Below are positions 19,498 to 30,358 of a stretch of 64,000 nucleotides of DNA, piece by piece; position 1 is the first letter of the stretch; each line of letters opens with the position of its first letter. Origin of the DNA: Kluyveromyces lactis. Taxonomy: Eukaryota; Ascomycota; Saccharomycetes; Saccharomycetales; Saccharomycetaceae. The stretch lies in assembly GCF_000002515.2 (NCBI RefSeq), contig NC_006037.1, positions 868,001 to 932,000 on the forward strand, written 5' to 3'. Below the pieces are notes generated by a model. The model was not told where the DNA came from, did not search any database, and was given only the letters and a program-made list of their open reading frames with translations. Made by a program: the position numbers and the translations under genes.

Positions 19498-21027
19498 TCA
19501 ATAGTCACCGCTGTTATATATACCGATATCGGATTCTGCCTTGGCACTGGCCTTGAGGACGTTCATTGCACGAGCCTTTTCCAATTCTAAAAGGTAACCA
19601 TCTTCGACACCAGTGACATACTGACCTGTAAACACACCGACTTCGAATTTTTGAATTTGCGGAGTCTTGCAACAGTCAATCAAATCGTCCAAAGATTGGT
19701 AAATGACCTCATCACAACCTAACTCATGTTGGATTTCCTCTTCAGTCTTATCGTAAGCAACCAACTGTTTAGTGTCAGCCAAATCGATACCGTAAATATG
19801 GTTGAAACGGATGGCAGGAGCAGCAGATGCGAAATATACCTTAAGAGCACCCGATTCTCTGGCCATGTTGATGATTTCCTTTGATGTGGTACCTCTAACG
19901 ATTGAGTCATCTACAATCAAGACGCGCTTCCCCTTGAATTCAGATTCCATAGGATTTAGTTTACGTCTCACACTCGAGACACGTTCCTTTTGATTTGGCA
20001 TGATGAAAGTTCTTCCAACGTATCTGTTCTTCACAAACCCTTCACGGTATGGTTTATTCAAGGTGTTTGCACACTCGAGAGCACACGTACGTGCAGTGTC
20101 TGGTACCGACACGACGACATCAACGTCTTCTGGTTTTATGGACTTAAGAACGCTTTCAGCTAATTTGACACCCATGGCCAATCTAGTGTGGTACACGGAG
20201 ATCCCGTCCAATACACTATCTGGACGAGCGAAATAAACGTATTCGAACAGATCTGGTCTGTAAGAATTCACAGGAACCACCTGCCTAAACTCTGGTTCAC
20301 TCTTTGAGCAATCCTTTGGCACGATGACGGCTTCACCAGGCTTCAAATCACGGAAATCGTTGAAATTGTGGGCCTTTAATACCACACTCTCTGACGCTAG
20401 CATATAGTCCTTAGTACCATCAGCGTTGGTTCTGGTACCGAATAACAAAGGTCTGATACCGTTAGGATCCCTGAACCCGATCATGGCAAAACCAGCAACC
20501 ATACCAACGCAGGCATACCCACCACGACACAAACGATATACACCTTCTAAAGCATGGAAGATATCGTCGTTGTTAACTCTGTACTTGTTGTATTTCTCCA
20601 ACTCAGCAGCGAAGATGTTCAACAACAACTCGGAGTCACTATCCGTGTTGATATGTCTATGTACATCTTCATCCATGTAACGTTGTATAGCCTGAGTGTT
20701 AACCAAATTACCGTTATGGCCCATACAGATCCCATATGGACTGTTGACATAGAAAGGTTGAGCTTCAGAGTTAGCACTGGAACCAGCAGTTGGATAACGC
20801 AAGTGAGCAATACCCATGGAACCAACTAATCCGGCCATTCTTTGTTGAGTGAAAACGTCACGAGCCATACCGTTACCCTTGCATTGGTATAATCTACCAC
20901 GTTGCCCACAAGTCGAGATACCAGCAGCATCTTGACCTCTATGTTGTAAAAATAAACATCCGTCGAATAATTCTGGAGCAACAGCAGCTGTTTGATCCGC
21001 CAAACAAATACCTAACACACCACACAT
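19498..21027 (-). CDS. ADE4: Ade4, amidophosphoribosyltransferase
   Basis: This 509-aa enzyme (S. cerevisiae 510) catalyses the first committed step of purine synthesis, PRPP plus glutamine to phosphoribosylamine. The protein begins MCGVLGI, so Cys2 becomes the N-terminal nucleophile of the class II glutaminase. The PRPP-binding loop VLIVDDSIVRGTTS lies near residue 374. There are no insertions. In yeast the gene is controlled by Bas1/Pho2; a GAGTCA core lies at 21607-21612, but 580 bp away, which is far for a Bas1 site. Confidence 0.97.
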   Translation of the reverse strand: MCGVLGICLADQTAAVAPELFDGCLFLQHRGQDAAGISTCGQRGRLYQCKGNGMARDVFTQQRMAGLVGSMGIAHLRYPTAGSSANSEAQPFYVNSPYGICMGHNGNLVNTQAIQRYMDEDVHRHINTDSDSELLLNIFAAELEKYNKYRVNNDDIFHALEGVYRLCRGGYACVGMVAGFAMIGFRDPNGIRPLLFGTRTNADGTKDYMLASESVVLKAHNFNDFRDLKPGEAVIVPKDCSKSEPEFRQVVPVNSYRPDLFEYVYFARPDSVLDGISVYHTRLAMGVKLAESVLKSIKPEDVDVVVSVPDTARTCALECANTLNKPYREGFVKNRYVGRTFIMPNQKERVSSVRRKLNPMESEFKGKRVLIVDDSIVRGTTSKEIINMARESGALKVYFASAAPAIRFNHIYGIDLADTKQLVAYDKTEEEIQHELGCDEVIYQSLDDLIDCCKTPQIQKFEVGVFTGQYVTGVEDGYLLELEKARAMNVLKASAKAESDIGIYNSGDY

Positions 21028-21687
21028 TTATCTTCTTTTCTATGTAGAATAATGTCCCACTTGTCTATCTCAGTTGCGTTCTTTAAATCAAACTGTATAT
21101 GAAAGAACGACTAGTAATCAAATAATCCTAGTATGAATCCGTATTCACTCACCACTATATTTCAAACAAATAATCAGTAATCAAAGAAAAGTTCAGATCT
21201 CTCTTTGAAGTGTATCTTTATTCGAATGTTCAAATTCCCAAAAGCCGAATGACTAATTGATTGATTTCACAGATTGATTATCTTAGAAGATGAAGTTTAT
21301 AACCTTGCAGTATATCCTTGGTACAGAAACAAAAAGTCCACTGGGTAAACAGTAAAAATCTAACTAAAAAACAAGTATATAGAGCGAAAAGACTTACTTT
21401 CCTATGATAATTTATTAATCATATCCTGTTCGTTATTTCTTTTCGAATGTTCTGCGATGACTTCGAACTGAGTTGATGCCCTTTGACATTTAATTTTTCA
21501 AATTATTACTGAAGAGTGAAAAATTGTGATTTTGACTTCGATAAGAGCTATGCGATGAGCTAGAGAGATGGGACACTAAAGGGTAAGAGAGGGACATATA
21601 TCCCTCGAGTCAGGCGTACCTTGTTCATTAACTCGTTTCTATTTGATATTTTCTTACTTTTGTATAAACTTATTTACAATCTCCCGT
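21028..21687. other. ADE4 promoter and ATM1 3' region
   Basis: 660 bp. It contains a perfect PAC octamer GCGATGAG (21552-21559) and a GAGTCA (21607-21612), both more than 500 bp from ADE4. Box C/D-like fragments around 21,450-21,525 were considered for a snoRNA but not accepted. No protein gene is visible. Confidence 0.5.
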
Positions 21688-23850
21688 TTAATCCTTCTTA
21701 GAAGTTCTCGGTTCCTTCTCTAATTTGAGTTCATCTTCGAGTTCGTCCTCTAGCATGTCTAGGTTCTCTTGTATGTTCCATAGTTCGCTGTACAGGGAGT
21801 TTGGATTGGCGAGAAGAGCGTTATGGGTACCTTCTTCTCTTACTGCACCGTTTTCCAAGACGATGATTTTATCGGCGTCAGCGATTGTCCGTAGTCTATG
21901 TGCGATGTAGACACTTGTTTTGGCGACATCAGAGAAGTTCTCTTTAATTGTCTTCAGTAGCGATTGCTCCGTATGAGTATCTAGTGCGCTTGTAGCTTCA
22001 TCGAAGAACATTATTGGGGTATCCTTTAATAAAACACGGGCAATGGCAAGCCTTTGTTTCTCACCACCACTGATCATCAAACCTCTTTCACCGACAATGG
22101 TCTCTGTTCCCTTCGGTAGCTTGTGAATCAAGTCAGAGAGTTGGGCTTTTTCGATTGCAGTCACGATCTCGTTGTCAGTAGCGTTGATTCTTCCAAATTT
22201 CACGTTCTCCCAAATGGTATCATTGAACAATGGGGTATCCTGTGGAACAACACCAACGATTCTTCTTAATTCGTCAAGATCCAATTCACGAATATCTTTC
22301 CCATCTAAAAGGATCCTCCCCTGTTGCGGGTCGTAGAATCTGAACACTAGCCTTAGTATGGTAGACTTACCGGAACCACTGGGTCCCACGATGGCAGTCT
22401 TTTTACCAGGCGCTATGGTAAACGTTGCGTTTTTCAAGATATTTCTATCTGGTTGATATCCAAACGTGACGTTTTCGAATTTAATCTCACAAGGTAAGTG
22501 CTCAGGTAACATTAAAGGTCTCTCTGTATTCTTGATCAAGATTGGATTCTTCTGCAATTTGAAAAGTGATTCCATATCAATTAATGATTGTTTCAATTCT
22601 CTGTACACAGAACCCAAGAAATTTAGCGGTACTGATAATTGGAAAACTAGTTGATTGATCAAAACCAAGTCACCAACTGTAAGTGCTCCCTCCATGACAC
22701 CTGAAGCACCCATGTACATCATCGCTGTCAATGCTGAAGTAAAAATAAAATTCTGACCTGCGTTTAAAAACGCTAGAGATTGTGCCACTTTGATTTGTGA
22801 ATCACGGTATTTGGAAAGAGACTGGTGGTATTTGTTAGCCAAGTACTCCTCATTGTTGAAATATTTCACGGCTTCGAAATTGATCAACGAATCCAATGCC
22901 ACTGACGCAGCCTTGTTATCAGCACGGTTGGCACTTCTTCTGAACTCGGTTCTCCATGCAGTAGTCTTGAAAGTAAAGAACGAGTATAGTAACATTGTGA
23001 CGAAAGTCATTGCAGCGAACGAGGAACCGAACTGGTACGTCAAGATACCACAAACCACGGATATTTCAAACGTGATTGGAATCATATGGAAAACCATAGC
23101 ACTGAGAACATATGAGATACCCTTGGTACCTCTATCCATGGCACGAGTCAACCCACCAGTTTGTCTACTTAGATGCCATCCCAGATCTAACTTCATTAAA
23201 TGTTGGAACGTTTGTAATGAGACTTTCCTGATAGCGTTTTGGGCCACCTTAGCGAAAACTGCGTTCCTCAACTCACCAAACATAACAGCACCGAATCTAG
23301 CAGCACCGTACGAGAGAATAGTCATTGTTATCGCAACTGGGAGCACAGTAGCCACATCTGGACCCCATTCAATATTCATCGAATCGATGGTCTGTTTGAA
23401 GAAAAAAGGAACTTGAACATTCAACAACTTGGCACCTATCAATAGCGCCAATGCAATTAACACTCTAATTTTGACCTTGTTATCACCGCTGGGCCAGATA
23501 TACTTAAATAGATCTTTCATAATACGCAATTCCGAAATGGTCGGAGTCTTTGATTTACCATTAGTTGATGGTTTTGGGGGAACAATCTTCTTGACCTCAG
23601 TTTTCGGTGCAACAGAAGCATTCTTGTCGGTACCATTACCATTACTGGAACTGTTAAACCTCCTGAAATCTTTGTACTGACTTGATACCCCTGCGGAACG
23701 AAGAAGCCTGCTGCCCGTTTTATTAGCACATCCGATTGAGATATAATTCCTCACCGATGATAATCTGGAGTTAATAGGAATCGAACGATGTGATAAGCTT
23801 AAACCAGCCTTCCAAACAGGTGTCACTGATAGTGAACGGAACATAATCAT
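21688..23850 (-). CDS. ATM1: Atm1, mitochondrial ABC half-transporter
   Basis: This 720-aa protein (S. cerevisiae 690) has a Ser/Arg-rich mitochondrial presequence (about residues 1-75), six membrane segments (about 125-400) and a C-terminal nucleotide-binding domain. The Walker [10 protein letters not shown] is near 492, the signature [13 protein letters not shown] near 595 and the Walker [11 protein letters not shown] near 616. It exports a glutathione-linked sulfur species from the matrix for cytosolic Fe-S protein assembly. The start could also be the third codon (ATG at 23844). A very acidic tail ([11 protein letters not shown]) ends the protein. Confidence 0.96.
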   Translation of the reverse strand: MIMFRSLSVTPVWKAGLSLSHRSIPINSRLSSVRNYISIGCANKTGSRLLRSAGVSSQYKDFRRFNSSSNGNGTDKNASVAPKTEVKKIVPPKPSTNGKSKTPTISELRIMKDLFKYIWPSGDNKVKIRVLIALALLIGAKLLNVQVPFFFKQTIDSMNIEWGPDVATVLPVAITMTILSYGAARFGAVMFGELRNAVFAKVAQNAIRKVSLQTFQHLMKLDLGWHLSRQTGGLTRAMDRGTKGISYVLSAMVFHMIPITFEISVVCGILTYQFGSSFAAMTFVTMLLYSFFTFKTTAWRTEFRRSANRADNKAASVALDSLINFEAVKYFNNEEYLANKYHQSLSKYRDSQIKVAQSLAFLNAGQNFIFTSALTAMMYMGASGVMEGALTVGDLVLINQLVFQLSVPLNFLGSVYRELKQSLIDMESLFKLQKNPILIKNTERPLMLPEHLPCEIKFENVTFGYQPDRNILKNATFTIAPGKKTAIVGPSGSGKSTILRLVFRFYDPQQGRILLDGKDIRELDLDELRRIVGVVPQDTPLFNDTIWENVKFGRINATDNEIVTAIEKAQLSDLIHKLPKGTETIVGERGLMISGGEKQRLAIARVLLKDTPIMFFDEATSALDTHTEQSLLKTIKENFSDVAKTSVYIAHRLRTIADADKIIVLENGAVREEGTHNALLANPNSLYSELWNIQENLDMLEDELEDELKLEKEPRTSKKD

Positions 23851-24397
23851 ACTGAGTTTCCGAGTCGCGTTCCTGTCTTGGTGGTACTATGGTAATATGT
23901 CCGACACACTCTTTTGAAGCAATCTTTGACACTTAAGTATAGAAACTGCGGGAACCAGTATAACTACCAAGCCGGAACGATGACAGCCAACTCTGGATTG
24001 ACTATCTATGTGCAATTGAGAATAACGACCAGAGGAGCTGCCAGATGGTAGATCCTAAAGAGCAGATATGGTAGAGGTTAAAGCTTAAATTTGAAATGCT
24101 GCCGAATCGAAATTATAAACTGTGGTGTCGGATCCAATGATGCAGTGTCACGTGATGCGACGGGAATAAGAGTCATTGGCCTCAAACCAAGGGAGGGATA
24201 GCGACTGGCGAGGGGAGACGGACTCAACCACACAAGTACAAATGTGTAATTGTGTTTTTGTCCACTGTACTATGTGAATTGAAACCTTCCTACATAATAA
24301 GAGTTTGAGAATTCCAAGTTGATTCCTCATACGTAATGATATATAATGATATTCGATAGTATACACACACATTCTATATGGGGACAGAAGTATTTCT
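23851..24397. other. ATM1 promoter and PRE5 3' region
   Basis: 547 bp between two minus-strand genes. This is also the point where YMR301C (ATM1) is joined to the inverted YMR314W-YMR312W block. A TCACGTGA lies near 24,148. No gene was recognised. Confidence 0.5.
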
Positions 24398-25099
24398 TCA
24401 TAGGTATGGCTGCACGTCTTCTCCATCATAGATTGTGAACGGTTTATCGTGTCCTACAATGGCAATGGATAAGTTCTTGGTACTCAAAGTTTCGTCTTTC
24501 AAAGAGTGTCTTAGAGCCTCTACTCCGTGCTTGATCAACTCATCTGCATCTTCAATCTCGCGGAAATCATCGAGCACACGTTCCAGATATGTCTTAGCAC
24601 CTTGGGACCTAGCACCGATAGCTGTCCCGTACAATTCGAGCGTGTTCCCAGATGGTTGGAATTCTAATAGATGTGCCCCAGTGTTGTCGTATCCAATCAA
24701 CAAAAGACCCACACCGTACGGTCTACCACCATACGACTGTGTGTTCTTCTGTGCCTTATCACTCAGCAAGTAACCGGCTCTTTCTAGTGCCAATTTCCTG
24801 TTATATACCAAAGAAGAGTAATTGCACTGTTGTCTCAAATAATTCGACAACACTCTTGCATCTGGTGCTAACCCAGCAAGCGATACACCCAAATGATCGT
24901 CACATTTGATAATTTTCTTCTGGTATGATGAAAGTTCATCAGCGTTACGCTTCAATGCCACTACTACAGCGTACTTCGTTGATCTTAACCCTACCGTGGC
25001 AGAACCCTGTTTGATAGCTTCCAAGGCGTATTCCACTTGGAATAACCTACCTGTTGGTGAAAAAGTAACCGTATCCCCGTCGTAATTGTTTCTAAACAT
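24398..25099 (-). CDS. PRE5: Pre5, 20S proteasome subunit alpha-6
   Basis: This 233-aa protein (S. cerevisiae 234) carries the alpha-subunit N-terminal signature (DGDTVTFSPTGRLFQVEYALEA split over residues 7-28) and the Ntn-hydrolase fold without a catalytic Thr. It sits in the outer ring of the 20S core particle. A PACE-like box (25242-25250) about 145 bp upstream implies Rpn4 control. Confidence 0.97.
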   Translation of the reverse strand: MFRNNYDGDTVTFSPTGRLFQVEYALEAIKQGSATVGLRSTKYAVVVALKRNADELSSYQKKIIKCDDHLGVSLAGLAPDARVLSNYLRQQCNYSSLVYNRKLALERAGYLLSDKAQKNTQSYGGRPYGVGLLLIGYDNTGAHLLEFQPSGNTLELYGTAIGARSQGAKTYLERVLDDFREIEDADELIKHGVEALRHSLKDETLSTKNLSIAIVGHDKPFTIYDGEDVQPYL

Positions 25100-25625
25100 T
25101 GCTCAATGCCCACGTAATTCACTTATTCGAAGCCTAATGGGCCATTACTCCAGCATTTCATATATTCTTTCATACATCTGTTAATCGGTTCACGTTTGGT
25201 TTGTCCTCTTGTGCTTTATATATGAAAAGGGCTCCAAAACTTTCGCCACCCTGCAAGTCTCGTGACTATCACGTGATTAACATTGTTATTTTGCCTTTAG
25301 AAAAGCCCTGAATCCCTGTATACCTTTACATCTCAGACCATTCCATTGATACCAATTAGAGCTACCCTTGTGGGCAGCCTTGTCCTTCAATCATGACTAC
25401 TTCTATGTATTATGTCCATACTAAATAACTGCAGGTAACGTCAAAATTAATTTATTTTTGAAACACATTTCCCAAAATTAATTCTTTATCCCCCATGCCG
25501 CGCTTTGCTTCCCTTAAAAAGCCCAAACTATTTAAAGGCTTCATTACCATTCGCATCACACATGCTACAAGACACAGAAAACGGCAAGCAAGTAAGCAAG
25601 TAAGCAAAACGATCCAGCGCAGACC
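25100..25625. promoter_or_regulatory. Divergent PRE5/TGL3 promoter region
   Basis: 526 bp. It holds a PACE-like box (25242-25250), a palindromic ATCACGTGAT (25268-25277) and short AAGCAAGT repeats just before TGL3. The ATCACGTGAT together with a TTTCCCAAAATTAAT near 25468 recalls centromere elements, but was rejected as one. Confidence 0.55.
25242..25250 (-). promoter_or_regulatory. PACE-like (Rpn4) box for PRE5
   Basis: GGTGGCGAA on the minus strand differs from the PACE consensus GGTGGCAAA at one position. It lies 143 bp before the PRE5 ATG, the position expected for Rpn4 control of proteasome genes. Confidence 0.6.
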
Positions 25626-27401
25626 ATGTTTTACCAGCGTATCATGATGTGGTTCAAGAGAGTTTTTTTCTACTTCTTCTATTTGCTTCTCAACAACGTA
25701 CCGAAAACAGTATGGGATATCTTACACGTTGTTACTGATATTTACATGTTTTGGTGGAGAAAGTTTATGGATAAAGTACGGCCTAGGTCTCGGACTATGT
25801 ACAGGGAAGCTGTTGCTGGGTTATACGGGTGTGATGACTATGAGGAATGGTATGAGAAGGCCAGCTTGGTGGACGAGTTGACTGGTGTAGATCTTTGGAG
25901 ACGTAATTTCTTTTCGAAAAGATTCGATTTTGAAGCTGTATTGGAACAGTATGCAGCATTGATGGAATCGTTGGAAGAAGATGACTTTGAGACTGTTAAG
26001 TCGAGGTTCACTAATACGGGGCCCACGATGTTAAGGAACTTTGCAGGTATCGTTGATAAACGGCTATTCACGAAATCTTTGGTCGGAACTAAATTGCTTA
26101 TAGAGCAATATTTGGATAAAGTGGTGGATACGTTATATCTACTAACGGCGCATCCGGAAGTGGTTCAAAGGACTTTTTTTCAACGGTGCAAGCTTTCTTT
26201 AGGTGCGACTGCACTTGCGTTGCAAGGTGGGTCACTTTTCGGATTATTCCACCTCGGCGTATTGAAGGGATTGTTGGATAGGAATCTTTTACCCAATATC
26301 ATCAACGGGACCTCGATGGGCGCATGCGTCGCAAGCATGGCATGTTGTCTCAGCGATGGAGAGTTGGAAGATCTATTGACCGGAAACAGACTTGTATCTA
26401 CAATTAAACGCGATACAGCGTTAATGAAAGAATGTGGATACGGCAACATTGATGAGCATTTCAACATCGGAACTTTAGTAGAAAATGTGGTGCACAATGG
26501 ATACTCAAAAGACGTGTATCTATTTATTAAATTCATTCAAAAGTCGGTCATCGGAGATCTAACTTTTGAAGAGGCGTTCCAAAGGACTGGGAAGGTATTA
26601 AACATTGTTGTTCATCCCACGAATAAGAATATATGTCCTAATTTGTTGAACTATGTGACGACCCCGAACGTTCTTATATCTAGTGCTATTGATTGTAGTT
26701 TCGGAACAAACACAATCAGTAAGAATACTTGGCTATTGGGTAAAAACATAGAAAACAAAATAGTGGACTATTTGGATAGAAAAGAGCCCCATTACCAGGA
26801 GTTGAAATTTTCGGCACCACAATACGTTCAGGATTCGAGCCAATTGGAGGCCCCATATACCAGACTCACGGAATTATTCAATGTAAACAATTTTATTGTT
26901 TCCTTAGCAAGACCCTATTTGGCACCATTAGCATTGAACGACTTAAAACACGATATTAGAACGTCTGAGTACTATTACTACAAGAGGTTCCCATACATCG
27001 ATCCAGGATCATATTCACCAATGCAACTATCCAAGGTTACCAAATTGGAACCATTAGCATTCAAATTTAAATACCACTTGGAAAGGAAGATGAAGCATAT
27101 ACTCACTATGGAACTAAAGCATAGAGTAGAGATCATGGACAGTCTTGGATTGTTATCCAACTGGATCAAACGGATTGCCATTGATGAAAAGACTCCACGA
27201 AGTGCGACGGAAGTAGCCATTGTGCCTCACATGAACTCGTTAAGCGTGTCACGGATCATTGAGGGACGATTGGATAATATAAACTATTGGATGAAATGTG
27301 GTCAGGAGAGCACATGGCCTGTCATTTCATTGGTAAAAACCCGCTGTGCAGTTGAGTTCACATTAGACGACATTATTAAAGGATTTAAGAAGAGTATATA
27401 G
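25626..27401 (+). CDS. TGL3: Tgl3, patatin-domain triacylglycerol lipase of lipid droplets
   Basis: This 591-aa protein (S. cerevisiae 642) has a hydrophobic N-terminus (residues 5-30) and a patatin domain. A Gly-rich oxyanion segment GGSLFGLFHLG is followed by the lipase motif GTSMG with Ser230. The second dyad residue is probably the Asp in SAIDCSFGT. Tgl3 hydrolyses triacylglycerol on lipid droplets and can also acylate lysophospholipids. It is divergent from PRE5 and converges tightly on ELP6 (16 bp between the stops), matching YMR314W-YMR313C-YMR312W. Confidence 0.94.
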   Translation: MFYQRIMMWFKRVFFYFFYLLLNNVPKTVWDILHVVTDIYMFWWRKFMDKVRPRSRTMYREAVAGLYGCDDYEEWYEKASLVDELTGVDLWRRNFFSKRFDFEAVLEQYAALMESLEEDDFETVKSRFTNTGPTMLRNFAGIVDKRLFTKSLVGTKLLIEQYLDKVVDTLYLLTAHPEVVQRTFFQRCKLSLGATALALQGGSLFGLFHLGVLKGLLDRNLLPNIINGTSMGACVASMACCLSDGELEDLLTGNRLVSTIKRDTALMKECGYGNIDEHFNIGTLVENVVHNGYSKDVYLFIKFIQKSVIGDLTFEEAFQRTGKVLNIVVHPTNKNICPNLLNYVTTPNVLISSAIDCSFGTNTISKNTWLLGKNIENKIVDYLDRKEPHYQELKFSAPQYVQDSSQLEAPYTRLTELFNVNNFIVSLARPYLAPLALNDLKHDIRTSEYYYYKRFPYIDPGSYSPMQLSKVTKLEPLAFKFKYHLERKMKHILTMELKHRVEIMDSLGLLSNWIKRIAIDEKTPRSATEVAIVPHMNSLSVSRIIEGRLDNINYWMKCGQESTWPVISLVKTRCAVEFTLDDIIKGFKKSI

Positions 27402-27417
27402 TATTTATTCATGTACA

Positions 27418-28227
27418 TCATCTGTAAAATAGTGTTGTATTTTCCTTCAAGTCATGGAACAAATACTGGTTTTCCACAACGTGTAGTGCAGGAATATCCA
27501 GCAAGGCACCACCACGGGTTATAGCCAACGTTCCGGTCACGTCTTTGGCCTTACCGGTGTCCAAGGGTCTCACCGACAGTACTAGGAAACTTTTATGGAA
27601 ACATGAAGTGGTAAACCTTACAAACTCGACGGTATCCTTACCCAGATGTTCTGGGAAATCGTTATCGAAGGACTCCACAGAGTTGACGACTATAAGTAAG
27701 GAACATAGTTTAAGTAAAGGGTTGATCAATTTCAAATGCAACTCGTCACTGTTCAACTTGAAGAGTGCCATTAAAATTTCCGGTTTTTCCAATATTACCA
27801 CTGAAGGACTGTTGGATAACGACTCTTCAAACTGCTTCAAAACCCATTCAATAACTACATCCACAGGTTTACCTACGTTTTTGACAACAAGATCCTCTGC
27901 TATTTGTAAGACGTTGTATCTATTCCGTGGTACCTTCAACCTGTCAAATGCAGTTGTAAAATACGATTGATGGTTCAAAAACGATCCGACTACCACTTTC
28001 ACGGGATCACTGCTGCTCAAACCGCTATTGGATCCACTGTTATTCCCATTTAAAGAGACGGGCCCACCTAAAGTGACCGTTTCCACAAGTGCGTTGACAA
28101 ACCAGGATGCATTCGTCGCTACCGTATCTGTCACCAAAACCAAATTGGATGACGAATCTGTGAATAGATGCCTGGAAAGCACAGAATGGTCACTAAAAAT
28201 CTGAAGCTCCTGTTTTTGCACCGACAT
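27418..28227 (-). CDS. ELP6: Elp6, Elongator subunit
   Basis: This 269-aa protein (S. cerevisiae 273) has a RecA-like fold without Walker motifs, as known for Elp4-6. It forms the hexameric Elp456 ring of Elongator, which modifies wobble uridines of tRNA. A PAC octamer lies 73 bp upstream (28300-28307), suggesting co-expression with ribosome-biogenesis genes. Confidence 0.93.
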   Translation of the reverse strand: MSVQKQELQIFSDHSVLSRHLFTDSSSNLVLVTDTVATNASWFVNALVETVTLGGPVSLNGNNSGSNSGLSSSDPVKVVVGSFLNHQSYFTTAFDRLKVPRNRYNVLQIAEDLVVKNVGKPVDVVIEWVLKQFEESLSNSPSVVILEKPEILMALFKLNSDELHLKLINPLLKLCSLLIVVNSVESFDNDFPEHLGKDTVEFVRFTTSCFHKSFLVLSVRPLDTGKAKDVTGTLAITRGGALLDIPALHVVENQYLFHDLKENTTLFYR

Positions 28228-28299
28228 ATCCCTTGTAATACGTGCTCAAAGAGTTACGAGCAGCTGAATAGAGCCGGTGGTACCAACAAGAAACGTCAT

Positions 28300-28307
28300 C
28301 TCATCGC
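28300..28307 (-). promoter_or_regulatory. PAC box before ELP6
   Basis: Exact GCGATGAG on the minus strand, 73 bp from the ELP6 start. PAC is bound by Dot6/Tod6 and links genes to growth control. Confidence 0.6.
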
Positions 28308-28411
28308 ATCGTTTGCTACTATTTCATTTTGAAATTCAACCTGTAAAGTATAAAAAAAAAAAAGACAAAAACTGGGAAACACCAGACACAACAAAACAGC
28401 AGAAAAGTAAC

Positions 28412-28517
28412 ACTTCCGGTAGTTAACCTCGAACATGGATTACATTACTATGTACCTTATAATCAGGCCTATTTAAATATTTAGTTCTTATTCAAAAATA
28501 ATAGTTCTACCGGAAGT
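28412..28517. repeat. 11-bp inverted repeat in the SKN7 upstream region
   Basis: ACTTCCGGTAG (28412-28422) and CTACCGGAAGT (28507-28517) are exact reverse complements 84 bp apart. They may be two copies of one transcription-factor site in opposite orientation. Confidence 0.5.
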
Positions 28518-28930
28518 AAATTACCACTTTCCGTTGCCAAATTCACCGAAATTGCTCGTCTTTTTCTTCTGGGTTCATGAAAAATTGTGTCCAGAAAGGT
28601 TTAAAAAAAACACACGAACCGAAATGACGATAACAAACACAACGTCAAACTGTTTAAATAGCAGACGTCTGTGCCTCTTGGTTGTGGTTTATCACGGACT
28701 GTATCACTGTTGCCGTTTGTTCGTGTGGCATTTAACCTTCTGAATTGTGTTTCTTTTGTTCCAAGAGTACAGGTTTTCTTTTTAGCGAAGTGATTTTATC
28801 TGGGGCTTAGGTTTTACGGGCTTAGTTGTACTTGGTTCACTTTGACACTGACGGTATCAGTAAGAGAGTTTCTGCTGGATTCAGATTCATTCATAGAACA
28901 AAGGACGAGCAAAAGAACGGACGAAAAAAA

Positions 28931-30358
28931 ATGGATGATTTAGGTGAACAATTGAGTGAGGGCCATAAAGACGATTACGACAATGGAATTGGCTCTGTGC
29001 CTGGAGGGTCTGGTTCCAACGGTAAGGGGAAGAGTCAAAGGACGTCGTTCAATGATTTTGTTAGAAAATTGTTTCTAATATTGGAATCAGAGGAATATAC
29101 CAGCATTATATCGTGGTCGCCTGATGGTAAGAATTTTATAGTGCTAGACACGAATAAATTTACGACGGATATCTTGCCTAAACACTTCAAGCATTCGAAT
29201 TTTGCGAGTTTTGTGAGGCAGTTGAACAAGTACGACTTCCATAAAGTCAAGAGGAAGAAGAACGAAGTGTCTGAGGGGATTCAAAACGCGTGGGAATTCA
29301 ACCATCAGTATTTTAGAAGACACGATGAGGCAGGGTTGGATAACATTCGCAGGAAACCGTCATCACAGAAGAAAATACTGGTGGATGAGAACTCCGTAAT
29401 AGTGAGGAAACTAGGTGGTGCACCCGGAGACGATGGTGCCTTCATTGCCGGTGACGAAGAAGGTATGACTGCGAAGATGCTTCTGAAAAACACGGTGAAC
29501 AAGACCAAATTCAACCAATTAAAGCGGAAGGTGGAAGACATGGAAAACCAGGTCCAGTATCTAACAAATGAGAATCATAATATGAAACTGGACCTTCAAA
29601 AGATTCAGTCTAAGTACAATATGGCGTTGGAAAGTCTCCTTTCCACTGAATCCTTTAACTCCCAATTAATTTCTAATTTCCAAATTCTTGTCGATGCGTT
29701 ATCGCAGCAGGGTTTAAAAGTACCCGTAGGTTTATCCTTCGAAAAAGGTAATTCTCGTGCGGATAATAAGTCTCATCAGCAACGTCAAATATCGGACTCA
29801 ACCGGATCAACACCCAATGCAAATATCCCAGGGCTGTCGGTTAATACTACGTTACAGAAACAGGAACCCATTGAGCTACTTCCGATGGACCAACATCCTG
29901 TCTTGCGTCCAGGATTCCACGTTTTACTTGTCGAAGACGATTCTGTTTGTATCCAACTCTGCTCCAAATTCTTAAGAAAATATGGTTGCTCAGTGGAAGT
30001 GGTTACTGATGGATTATCTGCCATTTCCACGCTGGAAAAACAGCGATTTGACTTGGTATTGATGGATATTGTTATGCCAAATTTAGATGGTGCTACAGCG
30101 ACATCCATTGTTAGAAGTTTTGATAATGAAACTCCCATCATTGCCATGACAGGTAACATCGATGATCAGGACTTAGTCACTTACTTACAACACGGTATGA
30201 ATGATATCCTAGCTAAACCGTTCACAAAAGATGACTTACACTCGATGCTAATACGATACCTCAAAGATCGGATCCCGTTGTCTGAACAAAGACAAAATTC
30301 TAATAATGACCCTAAAGCGTATGTAGAGGAACCAATGCTAAAGAAACCGCACATATAA
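28931..30358 (+). CDS. SKN7: Skn7, response-regulator transcription factor
   Basis: This 475-aa protein (S. cerevisiae 622) has three parts. A heat-shock-factor type DNA-binding domain lies near residues 38-140, a coiled coil near 185-235, and a receiver domain near 340-455 whose phospho-acceptor is Asp379 (LVLMDIVMP), with Lys in the AKPF motif. Skn7 takes phosphate from the Sln1-Ypd1 relay and responds to oxidative and cell-wall stress. The gene is shorter mainly because the Gln-rich C-terminal tail of S. cerevisiae is missing. The ATG at 28931 is the first in frame; the frame extends upstream only through a TTG. Confidence 0.95.
   Translation: MDDLGEQLSEGHKDDYDNGIGSVPGGSGSNGKGKSQRTSFNDFVRKLFLILESEEYTSIISWSPDGKNFIVLDTNKFTTDILPKHFKHSNFASFVRQLNKYDFHKVKRKKNEVSEGIQNAWEFNHQYFRRHDEAGLDNIRRKPSSQKKILVDENSVIVRKLGGAPGDDGAFIAGDEEGMTAKMLLKNTVNKTKFNQLKRKVEDMENQVQYLTNENHNMKLDLQKIQSKYNMALESLLSTESFNSQLISNFQILVDALSQQGLKVPVGLSFEKGNSRADNKSHQQRQISDSTGSTPNANIPGLSVNTTLQKQEPIELLPMDQHPVLRPGFHVLLVEDDSVCIQLCSKFLRKYGCSVEVVTDGLSAISTLEKQRFDLVLMDIVMPNLDGATATSIVRSFDNETPIIAMTGNIDDQDLVTYLQHGMNDILAKPFTKDDLHSMLIRYLKDRIPLSEQRQNSNNDPKAYVEEPMLKKPHI

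Larger units (their letters stand above)
28228..28930. promoter_or_regulatory. Divergent ELP6/SKN7 promoter region
   Basis: 703 bp. It contains a PAC octamer (28300-28307), a 12-A run near 28,352, an 11-bp inverted repeat (28412-28422 with 28507-28517) and two short upstream ORFs before SKN7 (from 28578 and 28624). No full gene is present. Confidence 0.55.

Noticed and set aside
21450-21530. Box C/D snoRNA between ADE4 and ATM1
   Set aside because: C-like and D-like fragments are imperfect, spacing is irregular and there is no terminal stem.
25268-25482. ATCACGTGAT followed by TTTCCCAAAATTAAT about 190 bp later, like K. lactis centromere elements I and III
   Set aside because: The essential CCG of element III is changed, the stretch between is not the very AT-rich element II, and it lies in a short promoter between PRE5 and TGL3.
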